64,000 nucleotides of DNA, taken from assembly GCA_963699215.1 (NCBI GenBank), contig OY969422.1:1364001-1428000 (forward strand). The letters are read 5' to 3'. Each line of letters starts with the position of its first letter. Position 1 is the first letter of the stretch. Shown here piece after piece: positions 55,203 to 63,927 of the stretch. Both the position numbers and the translations under genes were made by a program. The DNA comes from VRUE01 sp963699215. Lineage in GTDB: Bacteria; Actinomycetota; Thermoleophilia; Solirubrobacterales; 70-9. The notes beneath the pieces were generated by a model. That model was not told the DNA's origin. It saw only the letters and a program-made list of their open reading frames with translations, and ran no database searches.

Positions 55203-56084
55203 TCAGGCCGTTTTTGCGGCGCTTTTGGCGGCCGCTCGCAGCTCCAGCTCGGCCCCCTCGACGCCGAGCTCGATCGCACCCGGGTCGCCCCCGCCGGCGA
55301 CCCAGCGCTCGCGCGCTTCCACCTCGAGGCGGTCGAGCTGCGCGTCGGAATGCAGCGGATCGTGGTGGAAGAGGACGGTGCGCCCGGCGCCCGTGCGACG
55401 GGCGAAGCAGAGCGCGTGGGAGAGCGACGAGTGCCCCCAGCCGAGATGGTCGGGGTACTCGGCGTCGGCGTACTGGCCGTCGTGGATCAGCAGCGAGGCG
55501 TCGCGGGCGAGGGCGAAGCCGGAGATCCACTCCTCCTCGAGCGCGTCGAGGTCCGCGCCGAGGGCGGGCTCGTGGTCGGGGATGTAGGCGAGCGAGTCAT
55601 CGCCATCGTCGATCCGGTAGCCGAGCGTGGGCCCGCGATGGGCGACCGAGGCGGCGCGGATCCGCGCCGGGCCGATCTCCCACTCGGTCTCCGGCGTATG
55701 GCGGAAGGAGACGTCGCAGGGCAGCTCGCGCACCTCGACCGGCGAGAGCGGCGCCGAGATGTAGCGGGCGATGCGGTCGCGCAGCGAGGCCTCGGGCGAG
55801 GCCGGGCCCCAGATCACGATCTCGGTCTGCGGCCTGAACGCCGGCGCGAAGAAGACCAGCCCCTGGATGTGGTCGAGGTGGAGGTGGGTGAGCAGGATGT
55901 GGAGGCGAGTCGGCTCCTCGGGCAGGGAGAGGCCGAGGTTGCGGATGCCGGTGCCGGCGTCGAGGGCGAGCAGCGAGCCGTCGGAGAGGGTGACGCCGAC
56001 GCAGGAGGTGTTGCCGCCGTAGCGGATCGTCTCCGGCCCTGGGGAGGGGACCGATCCGCGCGTGCCCCAGAGCTTGACCTTCAC
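55203..56084 (-). CDS. metallo-beta-lactamase-fold hydrolase (RNase Z/PhnP-like)
   Basis: 293 residues, GTG start one nt after the PAS gene stop. WGTRGSVPSPGPETIRYGGNTSC, LLTHLHLDHIQGL, YIPDHEP and LGWGHSS, plus LFHHDPLHSD, are the ordered metal motifs of MBL phosphodiesterase-like proteins. It probably cleaves a cyclic or phosphodiester bond. Tight linkage with the PAS protein suggests a shared signal-response job, but none is known to me. Confidence 0.88.
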   Translation of the reverse strand: MKVKLWGTRGSVPSPGPETIRYGGNTSCVGVTLSDGSLLALDAGTGIRNLGLSLPEEPTRLHILLTHLHLDHIQGLVFFAPAFRPQTEIVIWGPASPEASLRDRIARYISAPLSPVEVRELPCDVSFRHTPETEWEIGPARIRAASVAHRGPTLGYRIDDGDDSLAYIPDHEPALGADLDALEEEWISGFALARDASLLIHDGQYADAEYPDHLGWGHSSLSHALCFARRTGAGRTVLFHHDPLHSDAQLDRLEVEARERWVAGGGDPGAIELGVEGAELELRAAAKSAAKTA

Positions 56085-56085
56085 C

Positions 56086-56499
56086 TCAGGCGCCCGATCC
56101 GTTCGGCGAGGCGGGCCAGAAGACGGCGATCGCGCCGCGCGAGCCGTGCGCGGTCTGGATCGGGAAGGCGGAGGCCTCGACCTGGTGGCGGGTGCCGTCG
56201 ACGGAGTGGATCTCGAAGTTGGCGTGGGCGGGGCGGTCGTTGCGAACGGCGACCACCAGCGGCAGCTCGTCGTAGGGGATCGGCTCGCCGCTCTCGTCGA
56301 AGGGGCCGAAGAGGGCGCCCCACTCCTGCGGTCCCACCGTGCCCAGCTCCTCCCACGACTTCCCCAGCAACAGGCCAGCCGCCTCGTTGTAGAAGACGAG
56401 GATGCCGCCCTCGTCGACCAGGAAGGCGGGGGTCGAGAGGGCCGACATCAAATTGCGAGCCAAGATCAGCTCGAGCGGCTTCTGGGACGCAGTTGGCAC
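56086..56499 (-). CDS. PAS-domain sensor protein
   Basis: 137 residues consisting almost only of one PAS domain: STPAFLVDEGGILVFYNEAAGLLLGKSWEEL at the start, then FEIHSVDGTRHQVEASAFPIQ and GAIAVFWP at the end. No output domain is attached. It is probably transcribed with the MBL hydrolase one base downstream, and could bind a small ligand or heme to control it. Role inferred from linkage. Confidence 0.85.
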   Translation of the reverse strand: MPTASQKPLELILARNLMSALSTPAFLVDEGGILVFYNEAAGLLLGKSWEELGTVGPQEWGALFGPFDESGEPIPYDELPLVVAVRNDRPAHANFEIHSVDGTRHQVEASAFPIQTAHGSRGAIAVFWPASPNGSGA

Positions 56500-56538
56500 G
56501 TAATCGCCTACCCTCGAACGGCGGTGGTCAGGGCTGCT

Positions 56539-56552
56539 GTGACATTCGTCAC
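56539..56552. promoter_or_regulatory. GTGAC-N4-GTCAC inverted repeat upstream of the PAS gene
   Basis: A short perfect repeat (GTGAC ATTC GTCAC) lies 40 nt upstream of the PAS ATG, in the 81-nt gap behind the last TetR gene. It resembles half-sites of CRP/FNR-type operators (TGTGA...). Only the repeat itself is certain. Confidence 0.35.
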
Positions 56553-56580
56553 TTAGACAATCTACAGCGCTGCTTGGGAG

Positions 56581-57246
56581 CTACAGCGAGGTGAGCAGGA
56601 GCTCGCTCAGCTCGGGCTCGAGATCGCGCAGGCGCTGCGGGTCTTCGCCGGCGGTCCGGGTGGCAACGAGGGCGAAGGCGGCGCCGATCAGGCGTCTCTC
56701 CAGGCCGGGCAGCGGCGTCGTGCCACCGGACTCCAGCGCGGCGCGCAGCATCGCGCCGAGGCGGTCGACGAGGTCGCGGCGGGCGGCCGCCAGGGCGGCG
56801 ATCTGCGGCGGCGGCTCGGCGCTGAGCAGGCGGGCGACCGCGGGCTCGTCAGCGAGAAAGGCGAGGGCGGCGCCGATGCCCGCCTGCGCCCGGCCCACCC
56901 GGTCCTCCTCGTCGATCGCGGCGCAGGCGTCTTGGATATCGTCGCGAAAACGGGCGGCCTCGCCTTCGTAAGCCGCCAGCAGGCAGGCCCAGAGGTCCTC
57001 GAAGTGCTGGTAGAAGGTGCGGCTGGAGACGCCGGCCAGCTCGGTCACCCGAGCGGCGGTGAGGCGACCGTAGCCCTGTTCGGCGAGTGCCTTCGCCGCT
57101 GCCTCGATCAGGCGCTGGCGCTGGTGCGCCCGGACCAGGTCGGCGGGCAGGCCGTGGCGGCCGGGGGGGAGGCGCACGGCGGTCGCCGTGCCCCCCGCAG
57201 GGGGGTCTGCCAGGGCCGTGCCGCCGATCAGGCGCAGCTCGGTCAC
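56581..57246 (-). CDS. TetR-family regulator (second gene of the left pair)
   Basis: 221 residues, GTG start overlapping the upstream TetR stop (GTGA). The helix-turn-helix is LIEAAAKALAEQGYGRLTAARVTELAGVSSRTFYQHFEDLWACLLAAYE, with the typical S-R-x-T-F-Y-x-H-F block. A 45-residue N-terminal extension precedes it. The effector domain is helical and unremarkable. Ligand and target are unknown. Confidence 0.9.
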   Translation of the reverse strand: MTELRLIGGTALADPPAGGTATAVRLPPGRHGLPADLVRAHQRQRLIEAAAKALAEQGYGRLTAARVTELAGVSSRTFYQHFEDLWACLLAAYEGEAARFRDDIQDACAAIDEEDRVGRAQAGIGAALAFLADEPAVARLLSAEPPPQIAALAAARRDLVDRLGAMLRAALESGGTTPLPGLERRLIGAAFALVATRTAGEDPQRLRDLEPELSELLLTSL

Positions 57247-57944
57247 TCCGCCGCCCCCGTCAACTCTGCCCGCTCGCGTTCCAGCCGGATGCTGGCCCGC
57301 TCGAAGGCGCCTTCGGCCGCCTCCTTGCCGAAGTAGGAGCCGGCGGCGAAGTGCATCAGCTCTGGCAGGGTGTCCCAGAGCCTTCCCGGGTCGCCTGCGC
57401 CGAGGGCCTCGCAGACGCATGACTCGATCCCACCGACGACGAAGATCCCGGTCGCCTCGGGCGGCTCGTCCCCGGCCGCGAGCTCGGCGCGGGCGCTGTC
57501 GACCGCCGCGGCGAGGCGCTCGACGACGGCCTCGTGGCGCGCCATCGCCGGCTCGCCGGCGATCTGCACCTCGACGAAGAGCGCCCGGGCGATCGCCGGC
57601 CGCGCGGTGACGAACCGGAAGAGGCGCACGATCGCCTCGCGGACCCCGGCCTCCCAGCCGGAAGCGGTCGCCGCCGCCTCCAGCAGGCTGACGCAGAGGC
57701 GCTCGATCCAGACCGCGTAGGCCTGCGCGAAGCAGTCCTCCTTGCCCTCGAAGTCCTTGTAGAACTGGGCGCGGTGGCCGCCGCTGTGCTCGAGGATGGC
57801 GCGGACCGAGGTCTCGCGGAAACCGAGCTCGCCGCTGGCGAGCAGCACCCCTTCCATCGCGCCCTCCCGCGCATCGCCTTCGGGGCCGCTGTTCGAGCCG
57901 AGCGAAACGACGTCGTTTGTCGTTGCTGAGGCTTTCGCTGCCAT
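57243..57944 (-). CDS. TetR-family regulator (first gene of the left pair)
   Basis: 233 residues. The DNA-binding part is VLLASGELGFRETSVRAILEHSGGHRAQFYKDFEGKEDCFAQAYAVWIE; HRAQFYKDFEGKEDCF replaces the usual TxYxHF with a less common helix. It begins at ATG 57944, overlapping a short palindrome. Divergent from the right-hand pair with a 68-nt AT-rich gap. No neighbouring transporter or enzyme identifies its signal. Confidence 0.9.
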   Translation of the reverse strand: MAAKASATTNDVVSLGSNSGPEGDAREGAMEGVLLASGELGFRETSVRAILEHSGGHRAQFYKDFEGKEDCFAQAYAVWIERLCVSLLEAAATASGWEAGVREAIVRLFRFVTARPAIARALFVEVQIAGEPAMARHEAVVERLAAAVDSARAELAAGDEPPEATGIFVVGGIESCVCEALGAGDPGRLWDTLPELMHFAAGSYFGKEAAEGAFERASIRLERERAELTGAAE

Positions 57945-57953
57945 AGGCCCTAT
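57943..57953. promoter_or_regulatory. short palindrome in the divergent TetR promoter
   Basis: ATAGG C CCTAT overlaps the ATG of the left TetR gene; a second CCTAT lies at 57964-57968. The 68-nt gap is AT-rich (TATAAAAACTACTCCTATTTTG) and should hold promoters for both TetR pairs. A candidate shared operator for one of the four regulators. Confidence 0.4.
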
Positions 57954-58012
57954 AAAAACTACTCCTATTTTGCCAGATATGAAATCTTTCTCAAGTCGGC
58001 TACTCTCGATCC

Positions 58013-58705
58013 ATGCAGTACCTCTCGCAGAGACTGGCCTCCAAGCCGGCTCCGAAGCGGGGGAAAGGCCCCGCTCCCGGCGTCCTCGCCGCCCCGCAGC
58101 GCGAGCGGATCCTCGATGCGGCGGAGGAGCTGATCGCCGCCCGCGGCTGCGCCGGCACCTCGATCGAAGCGATCGTCAAGGCGGCCGGCGTCTCCTCGGT
58201 CACCTTCTACGAGTTCTTCGACAGCAAGGAAGAGTGCTTCGTCGCGGCGTTCGACCGCGCCGTGGAGGAGGCTGCGGAGGAGCTGGCGCGAGCCGCGGCC
58301 GGCGATCCGGCTGCGGGCGGACTCTCCTGGCCGGAACAGATCGCGACGGGGATACGCGCGCTGACCGGGCTGGTCGCCGCCGAGCAGGAGCGCGCACGCC
58401 TCTGCTTGGTCGAGGCCCAGGCCGGCGGCCCGGAGCTGAGCGCCCGCTTCGAGCAGGCGCTCGACCGCGTCGCGGCGAAGCTGCGCCAGGGTCGCACCCT
58501 CGACACCGCGCCAGCCGACCTGCCGACAACCCATGAGGAGGCAACTGCCGGCGCCCTGGCGTGGCTCCTGCGCGAGCGCCTCGAGACAGACGATGCGGGG
58601 GAGCTCGAGGCGCTCTATCCCGAACTGATCGACATCGCCCTGGCCCCCTACCTCGGCGGCGGCGAGCCACTCGTCTCGTCCCCGTCCGCCTCCAGCGGTG
58701 GCTGA
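58013..58705 (+). CDS. TetR-family regulator (first gene of the right pair)
   Basis: 230 residues. ILDAAEELIAARGCAGTSIEAIVKAAGVSSVTFYEFFDSKEECFVAAFDRAVEE is a textbook TetR helix-turn-helix. The KEECF block is like that in the other three copies. ATG start. Its 3' end overlaps the next TetR gene by 8 bp. Confidence 0.92.
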   Translation: MQYLSQRLASKPAPKRGKGPAPGVLAAPQRERILDAAEELIAARGCAGTSIEAIVKAAGVSSVTFYEFFDSKEECFVAAFDRAVEEAAEELARAAAGDPAAGGLSWPEQIATGIRALTGLVAAEQERARLCLVEAQAGGPELSARFEQALDRVAAKLRQGRTLDTAPADLPTTHEEATAGALAWLLRERLETDDAGELEALYPELIDIALAPYLGGGEPLVSSPSASSGG

Positions 58706-59375
58706 CAGCGGCGCGCAGATGGCCGGGGCGATGGCTCCGGGCCGCGACCGGCTCCCCCCCGGTCGCCACGGCCTGCCGCGCACCTACGTCGCCGAGAACC
58801 AGTGCGAGCGGCTGCTCAACGGCGTCGTCGAGGCGGTCGCCGAGCACGGCTACAACGCGACCACGATCGCCGGCATCACCGCCGCGGCGAAGATCTCCCG
58901 CCGCACCTTCTACGAGTACTTCGAGGGCAAGGAGGACTGCTTCCGCGCCGCCTACGAGATGATCGAGGCCCACGTCCTCGACTCGATGCTGGCCGCGCCC
59001 GGAGCGGGGGAGCCCTGGCCCGAGCGGGTGCGGGCGCGGCTTGCGGCGCTGCTCGACGTCCTCTCCCGCGACACCGCGGTCTCGCGCTGCTTCCTGGTCG
59101 AGCCGCTGGCGGCGGGCGGCGACGTGGCCGCCCGCTACCGCGAAGCAATGCAGCTGCTGGCTGCGACCCTGCGGCCCGAGCCGCTGCCCTCCGAGCTCGA
59201 CATGGAAGTCCGCGACCAGGCCCTGATCGGCGGCATCGCGACCCTGATCGTACGCCGCCTCAACGCCGGCGGCGCCAAGCGCCTGCCCGAGCTCCTGCCC
59301 GACCTGGTCGAGCTCGCCCTCGCGCCCTACCTGGGCCGCGAAGAGGCCAAGCGCCAGGCCGCAATAGCCGCCTAG
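58698..59375 (+). CDS. TetR-family regulator (second gene of the right pair)
   Basis: 225 residues, GTG start inside the preceding gene. LLNGVVEAVAEHGYNATTIAGITAAAKISRRTFYEYFEGKEDCFRAAYEMIEA is the DNA-binding domain. An N-terminal GRDRLPPGRHGLPRTYVAENQ extension resembles that of the TetR at 56581 (LPPGRHGLPADLVRAHQRQ), so these two second-position genes are close paralogues. A hairpin and T-rich run follow after 25 nt. Confidence 0.92.
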   Translation: MADSGAQMAGAMAPGRDRLPPGRHGLPRTYVAENQCERLLNGVVEAVAEHGYNATTIAGITAAAKISRRTFYEYFEGKEDCFRAAYEMIEAHVLDSMLAAPGAGEPWPERVRARLAALLDVLSRDTAVSRCFLVEPLAAGGDVAARYREAMQLLAATLRPEPLPSELDMEVRDQALIGGIATLIVRRLNAGGAKRLPELLPDLVELALAPYLGREEAKRQAAIAA

Positions 59376-59400
59376 CGGCCCTCCTGGCATTCCCTTTGCA

Positions 59401-59416
59401 GGCTCCTTCAGGAGCC
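59401..59416 (+). terminator. short hairpin after the TetR pair
   Basis: GGCTCC-TTCA-GGAGCC (6 bp, 4-nt loop) followed by GAATTCCTTCTTCT. A plausible terminator for the right TetR pair, though the U-tract is interrupted by C. Confidence 0.5.
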
Positions 59417-59443
59417 GAATTCCTTCTTCTCAAAAACTTCTCC

Positions 59444-59472
59444 TTGCATTTGTAAACCATTTCTTTTATCCT
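59444..59472 (+). promoter_or_regulatory. sigma-70-like promoter for the collagen-like protein gene
   Basis: TTGCAT at 59444-59449 and TATCCT at 59467-59472 are separated by 17 nt, the best -35/-10 match I see in the window. It predicts a leader of about 115 nt before the ATG at 59594, which contains a GGCCGC/GCGGCC hairpin at 59541-59558. Confidence 0.55.
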
Positions 59473-59593
59473 GCCGGGCATCGCCTTCCAGGGAGAGGGC
59501 GACTGCAGCAAACAGGGACCACATAACCGAGCTTCGGGAGGGCCGCAAGGGAGCGGCCGGCAGAGGGGCTCAGGGACAAGGAGAAGAGATTCG

Positions 59594-60346
59594 ATGCTCT
59601 CGCCACTACGCAACCGCTTCGGCATCCCGGGAGTGATCTCGGTGATCGCCCTGGTCTTCGCCATGCTCGGCGGCGCCTACGCCGCCAGCGACAACTCAGG
59701 CGGGGGCAAGGCCACCGCCACGGCCAAAGGCAAACAGGGCCCGCGGGGCCCGAGGGGCAAAACCGGCCCGCAGGGCCCAGCTGGCGCTAATGGCGCCAAG
59801 GGCGACACCGGCGCCGCCGGATCGAACGGCAAAGACGGAGCCGATGGAGCAGCCGGCACCAGCGCTAAAACCAAAACCTTCGCCGGCGCCAAAGGCAGCT
59901 GCACCGAAGGCGGCATCGAAGTCGAATCGGCCACCCCGGTCGTCCTCGTCTGCAACGGCAAAAAAGGCGAACAGGGCGAACCTGGTCCGCTGCTCGAAAC
60001 GCTGCCTAAAGGGAAAACCATGAGGGGCCATTGGGGCCTCGCCGTCAACAGCGCCGGCACGGCTGCCACGGCGATCAGCCTTCCCACGCCGGTGAGCGGC
60101 TTGACTGCTGCTTGGTACATCAAAAAAGAAAAAGAAGGCGAAGAACACGCTGCGGAATGTCCCGGTAGCGCCCTTGAACCGGAAGCGGCCGAAGGCTACC
60201 TCTGCGTTTACACGGCTGAAGTCGAAGGCAGCCTTGGCAGCGTCTTCGTGAACAGCTATGCGGGGGAGTGGGGATCGCCGTTGTTCTCCTTCGGGGGAGT
60301 GTCGGGGAGCTTCGGCTTCGGAACCTGGGCGGCAACCGCCAAATAG
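59594..60346 (+). CDS. secreted collagen-like repeat protein
   Basis: 250 residues, ATG with AAGGAG 10 nt upstream. A signal peptide or anchor (FGIPGVISVIALVFAMLGGAYA) is followed at about 48-90 by Gly-X-Y repeats (GKQGPRGPRGKTGPQGPAG and beyond), then a compact C-terminal domain with paired Cys. Lys is nearly always AAA and Glu GAA, unlike most of the window. Such proteins are widespread in Solirubrobacterales. A surface or adhesive role is possible; none is shown. Confidence 0.88.
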   Translation: MLSPLRNRFGIPGVISVIALVFAMLGGAYAASDNSGGGKATATAKGKQGPRGPRGKTGPQGPAGANGAKGDTGAAGSNGKDGADGAAGTSAKTKTFAGAKGSCTEGGIEVESATPVVLVCNGKKGEQGEPGPLLETLPKGKTMRGHWGLAVNSAGTAATAISLPTPVSGLTAAWYIKKEKEGEEHAAECPGSALEPEAAEGYLCVYTAEVEGSLGSVFVNSYAGEWGSPLFSFGGVSGSFGFGTWAATAK

Positions 60347-60354
60347 CGATCTGC

Positions 60355-60396
60355 GGCGATGGCCCGGGTGGCGCCTGAGCCACCCGGGCCATCGCC
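60355..60396 (+). terminator. 18-bp perfect hairpin between the two secreted-protein genes
   Basis: GGCGATGGCCCGGGTGGC at 60355-60372 is the exact reverse complement of 60379-60396, with a 6-nt loop GCCTGA. It lies 9 nt after one stop and 25 nt before the next ATG. It has no U-tract. It may attenuate read-through or protect the upstream mRNA end. Confidence 0.6.
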
Positions 60397-60420
60397 ACGG
60401 CAAGGAAGGACACGAGACAG

Positions 60421-63400
60421 ATGGGATCCAAGGCGAAGAAGTCACCGATCATCGGCGTCGCGGCCGCGGCATTGGCCCTGCTTGCCGCCAGCCCCGCCCC
60501 GGCGGCCGATGATCATCTCTACGACCCGGTCCTCTCGCTCACCGGGAGCGCCGCTGTCTCCGTCGAGGACCCCGTCTCCGATCCCGGCTCGAGCCACCCG
60601 CCGAAAAGCTTCAACGTCCCCTGCGGGACCGTCACCGACCGTCACGGCTATATCTACGTCACGGGTAGCCCGGGGGCCGGTGGCGAAGGTACCGACGGGC
60701 GGATCGACGTCTTCGATCCGCAGGGCAACTTTCTCGTCGAGATCGCCGACGAATTCCTGCCCTGCGGCCTCGCCGTCGACTCGGTCGGCAACCTGTACGT
60801 GAAGGAGGATCGCAAAGGCATAGACGTAAACATCGGGGGCGTCAGTGTCTTCGAACCCGATTCCTACCCGCCGACGGCGGCGACCGAATACGGCCCCCGT
60901 ACCCGGATCTATGAACCACCCGTCGGCGAAGACTGCCTTGAGGCCAACAATGTCGCCGTTGATCCCTCCAACGACCACTTGTATATCAGCAGCTTTTGCC
61001 GGGTCGAAGAGTACGGATCGGCCGCCGAAGGCTGGCCCTTGATCGACAAAGAAGTCGCGGTTCATCCAGAAGCTGGGCTTGGATTCCATGGCATCGACGT
61101 CTACGGTGCGAACCACGACATCTACGTGACGACGAAAGATGCAAATACCGTCGAAGACCAAGTCCTCGTCTTCGACGGTACCGATGGCCATCTCAAGTGC
61201 GAAATCGACGGCGTCCCGGCCGAAGGCGGCGGGACCGTGCCGTTCGACTTCGGCCTCGGTGCCCCGATCGCGGTCGACCAGTCGAACGGCGATCTCTACG
61301 TCTACGGGACGAAAGACCTGACAGTCGACCAGTTCGCGGTGGAAGGCAGTGCATGTCCCTTCGTTGGCCGGATGCCGCAGAAACCACCGACCCTGAAAGC
61401 GATCTCGGGTTTGGGCGACATTGCCGTCGACAGTCCCCAGGAAGCCGGCGAAGCAGGCTACGACAGCCCCAACGAAGGCTATGTCTACATCACCTCGGGT
61501 AGCAGCGCCGCCAGCTCCCACCTCTGGGCTTTCGAACCGAAGCTGATCGGCCCGCCCAAAGTGCGCGAACAGGGCGCCGGGGAGATAACCGAGACCGAGG
61601 CGGTGCTGGAAGCAGAGCTCAGCCCCAACGCCCTCGCCACGACGTACCATTTTGAGTACACGACCCAGGCCGCCTTCGAAGAAGTCGGCTACGAAGGTGC
61701 GACCAGCGTCCCCTTGCCCGATGCGAACACCGGCAAAGGCGGCGCCTTCGCCGGGGTATCGGAGCCGGTCGCGAGCCTCGAACCCGACACCGCCTACCGC
61801 TTCCGCCTGGTCGCGACGAACTGCGAAGACCCCGAAGCAGACCCGGGAGAATGCCTCACCCTCGGCGAAGGAAAACCCGGCGAGGAAGGCGAGGACGCGA
61901 CCTTCGCTACCTACCCGCTCACTCCAGCGGGCCTACCCGACGGCCGCGCCTGGGAGCTTGTCACCCCGCCCGACACCAACGGCCAGATCCCAACGATGGC
62001 GATGCTCGGTCACGGTGAAACCGGCATCGGGTTCGACACCACGCTTGCATCCACCGACGGCGAGAGCCTCGCCTTCGGCTCCAACAAAGGCGCCCTGCCG
62101 GGGATCGGCGGCGGTGGCCAGGCGGACAGATTCGAGGCCCTGCGCGACGCCAAAGGCTGGCAGACCCACTTCACCGGCCTCTCGGGCGCGCAGTCGCAGA
62201 GCCCCCGCCTCGGCGGCATCTCACCCGACCACACCTTCTCCTTCCTGGCCGCGACCGGGGAGGAAGGCACTCTCGCTCTGGACTCGTCCGACGCCACTTA
62301 CCTGCGGACGCCGGCCGCGATCGAACCTAGCCTTAACTGTTCCGTCGACGCCGAACCGGAAGGCGGCCTCGAATGGATCGGCTGCGGCAGCCTCGGCGCC
62401 GATCCGTGGGCCCACGGCAAGTGGATCAGCCCCGACGGCGAGCATGTGATCTTCGAGACCCACATTGGCTCGACCGCCCAGCAGCTCGAGCCCTGCGCGC
62501 CGTCGACGGGAGTGCCCGCGATCTACGACCGCACTCCGGGCGGGGAGACCCGCTGCGTCTCGCTCCTGCCGGGCGACGTCACCCCGCCGAACGGCGCCAC
62601 TTATGAGGGCGTCTCGGCCGATGGCGGCGCGGTGGCCTTCACCGTCGCCGGCACCCTCTACGTGCGCCGCGACAACGCCGAGACTCTGATTGTCGCCTCG
62701 GGCAACCCGACCTTCGGCGGCCTCTCGGCCGACGGCGAACGCGCCTTCTACACGACCGGCGGCGCCTTGGGGGGCGGCGACATCTTTGCCTGCGACATCG
62801 GCGAAGGCAGTTGTGCCGGCCCCGAAGCCCAGGAACCGATCCAGATCGGCTCGGGTGGGGAATCGACGATGGTCAACGTCTCAGCCGACGGTTCGGCCGT
62901 CTACTTCGTCTCGCCGGTGGTGCTGAGCGGAGAAGAAGAGAACGGCCACGGCGCCAAAGCGCAGGTGGGCGAGGAGAACCTCTACGCCTGGAACGGGGAA
63001 ACGGTGAGCTTCATCGCCACCGTGAGCGAGCTGGACGTCGAGGGTGGGCCCGCGGAGGCACAGGCGCTGGGGCGCTGGCTGAGCCAGGCTCTTAGCCCCA
63101 GCCCCGGCCCCACCGCCGGCGCCGGCAACGACCCCTCGCGCACCACGCCCGATGGCTCGGTCCTTCTCTTCCAGTCCCACGAGGACCTGACCGGCCACGA
63201 GAGCGAAGGCCACCCCCAGGTCTTCCGCTACGAGGCCACGGCCGAACCGGCTGAGCGACTCACCTGCCTTTCCTGCAACCCGAGCGGCTCCCCTGCGACC
63301 TCCGACGCCCGCCTGGAGTCGCTGGGGAACACGAATGCTGCTCAGATCCAGGTCTTCCCGCCGATTAGCCCGGCTACCCGGATCGCCAACGTCACTGTCG

Positions 63401-63927
63401 ACGGCCAACGGGCCTTCTTCCAGAGCGGCGAGCGCCTCGTCGCCGCCGACATCGACGGCTACCAGGACGTCTATGGCTGGCGGGCGCAGGGGACCGGTGG
63501 CTGCAAACGCGAAGCCGGCTGCCTGGCGTTGATCTCAGGCGGCAAGAGCGCTTCAGACGACTACCTCTACGCGATGACGCCGAATGGCTCAGACGTCTTC
63601 TTCTTGAGCGGCGACACGCTGGTGCCCCAGGACCCAGACAAAACGCCATCGATCTACGACGCCCGGGTCGGCGGCGGTTTCCCGCCGCCCAAGCCACCCC
63701 CGGGGGACTGCCTGGGCGAAATCTGCCAGCCGGCTGTCCAGGCCCCGAACGACGCTACCCCGGCGACCTCGAGCCACGTCGGCCCGGGCAACCCCAAACA
63801 GGCAACCAAATCGCGCTGCCCGAAAGGCAAGCGCAAGGTGCGCAGGGCCGGCAAGACCCGCTGCGTCAAGCGCCAGACGAAGAAAGCCCAGCGCAAAAGC
63901 CACGACAACCGGAGGGCCCAACGATGA
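60421..63927 (+). CDS. large secreted beta-propeller (NHL/PD40-like) protein
   Basis: 1168 residues. Signal peptide 1-29 ends PAPAA. The N-terminal third has NHL/SMP-30-like blades (NVPCGTVTDRHGYIYVTG; CGLAVDSVGNLYV; NNVAVDPSNDHLYIS). A fibronectin-type III-like segment at about 380-480 holds TTYHFEYTTQAAF and LEPDTAYRFRLVATN. From about 500 on there are WD40/PD40-like blades (ISPDHTFSFLA; WISPDGEHVIF; VSADGGAVAFTV; TPDGSVLLFQS). The tail is basic: CPKGKRKVRRAGKTRCVKR. The architecture is characteristic of exported Thermoleophilia proteins of unknown function. ATGA-overlaps the next gene. Confidence 0.9.
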   Translation: MGSKAKKSPIIGVAAAALALLAASPAPAADDHLYDPVLSLTGSAAVSVEDPVSDPGSSHPPKSFNVPCGTVTDRHGYIYVTGSPGAGGEGTDGRIDVFDPQGNFLVEIADEFLPCGLAVDSVGNLYVKEDRKGIDVNIGGVSVFEPDSYPPTAATEYGPRTRIYEPPVGEDCLEANNVAVDPSNDHLYISSFCRVEEYGSAAEGWPLIDKEVAVHPEAGLGFHGIDVYGANHDIYVTTKDANTVEDQVLVFDGTDGHLKCEIDGVPAEGGGTVPFDFGLGAPIAVDQSNGDLYVYGTKDLTVDQFAVEGSACPFVGRMPQKPPTLKAISGLGDIAVDSPQEAGEAGYDSPNEGYVYITSGSSAASSHLWAFEPKLIGPPKVREQGAGEITETEAVLEAELSPNALATTYHFEYTTQAAFEEVGYEGATSVPLPDANTGKGGAFAGVSEPVASLEPDTAYRFRLVATNCEDPEADPGECLTLGEGKPGEEGEDATFATYPLTPAGLPDGRAWELVTPPDTNGQIPTMAMLGHGETGIGFDTTLASTDGESLAFGSNKGALPGIGGGGQADRFEALRDAKGWQTHFTGLSGAQSQSPRLGGISPDHTFSFLAATGEEGTLALDSSDATYLRTPAAIEPSLNCSVDAEPEGGLEWIGCGSLGADPWAHGKWISPDGEHVIFETHIGSTAQQLEPCAPSTGVPAIYDRTPGGETRCVSLLPGDVTPPNGATYEGVSADGGAVAFTVAGTLYVRRDNAETLIVASGNPTFGGLSADGERAFYTTGGALGGGDIFACDIGEGSCAGPEAQEPIQIGSGGESTMVNVSADGSAVYFVSPVVLSGEEENGHGAKAQVGEENLYAWNGETVSFIATVSELDVEGGPAEAQALGRWLSQALSPSPGPTAGAGNDPSRTTPDGSVLLFQSHEDLTGHESEGHPQVFRYEATAEPAERLTCLSCNPSGSPATSDARLESLGNTNAAQIQVFPPISPATRIANVTVDGQRAFFQSGERLVAADIDGYQDVYGWRAQGTGGCKREAGCLALISGGKSASDDYLYAMTPNGSDVFFLSGDTLVPQDPDKTPSIYDARVGGGFPPPKPPPGDCLGEICQPAVQAPNDATPATSSHVGPGNPKQATKSRCPKGKRKVRRAGKTRCVKRQTKKAQRKSHDNRRAQR

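Noticed and set aside
60442..61650. Minus-strand frame opposite the propeller protein
   Set aside because: Val/Asp/Arg/Gly-rich complement of beta-propeller repeats, with no own motif.
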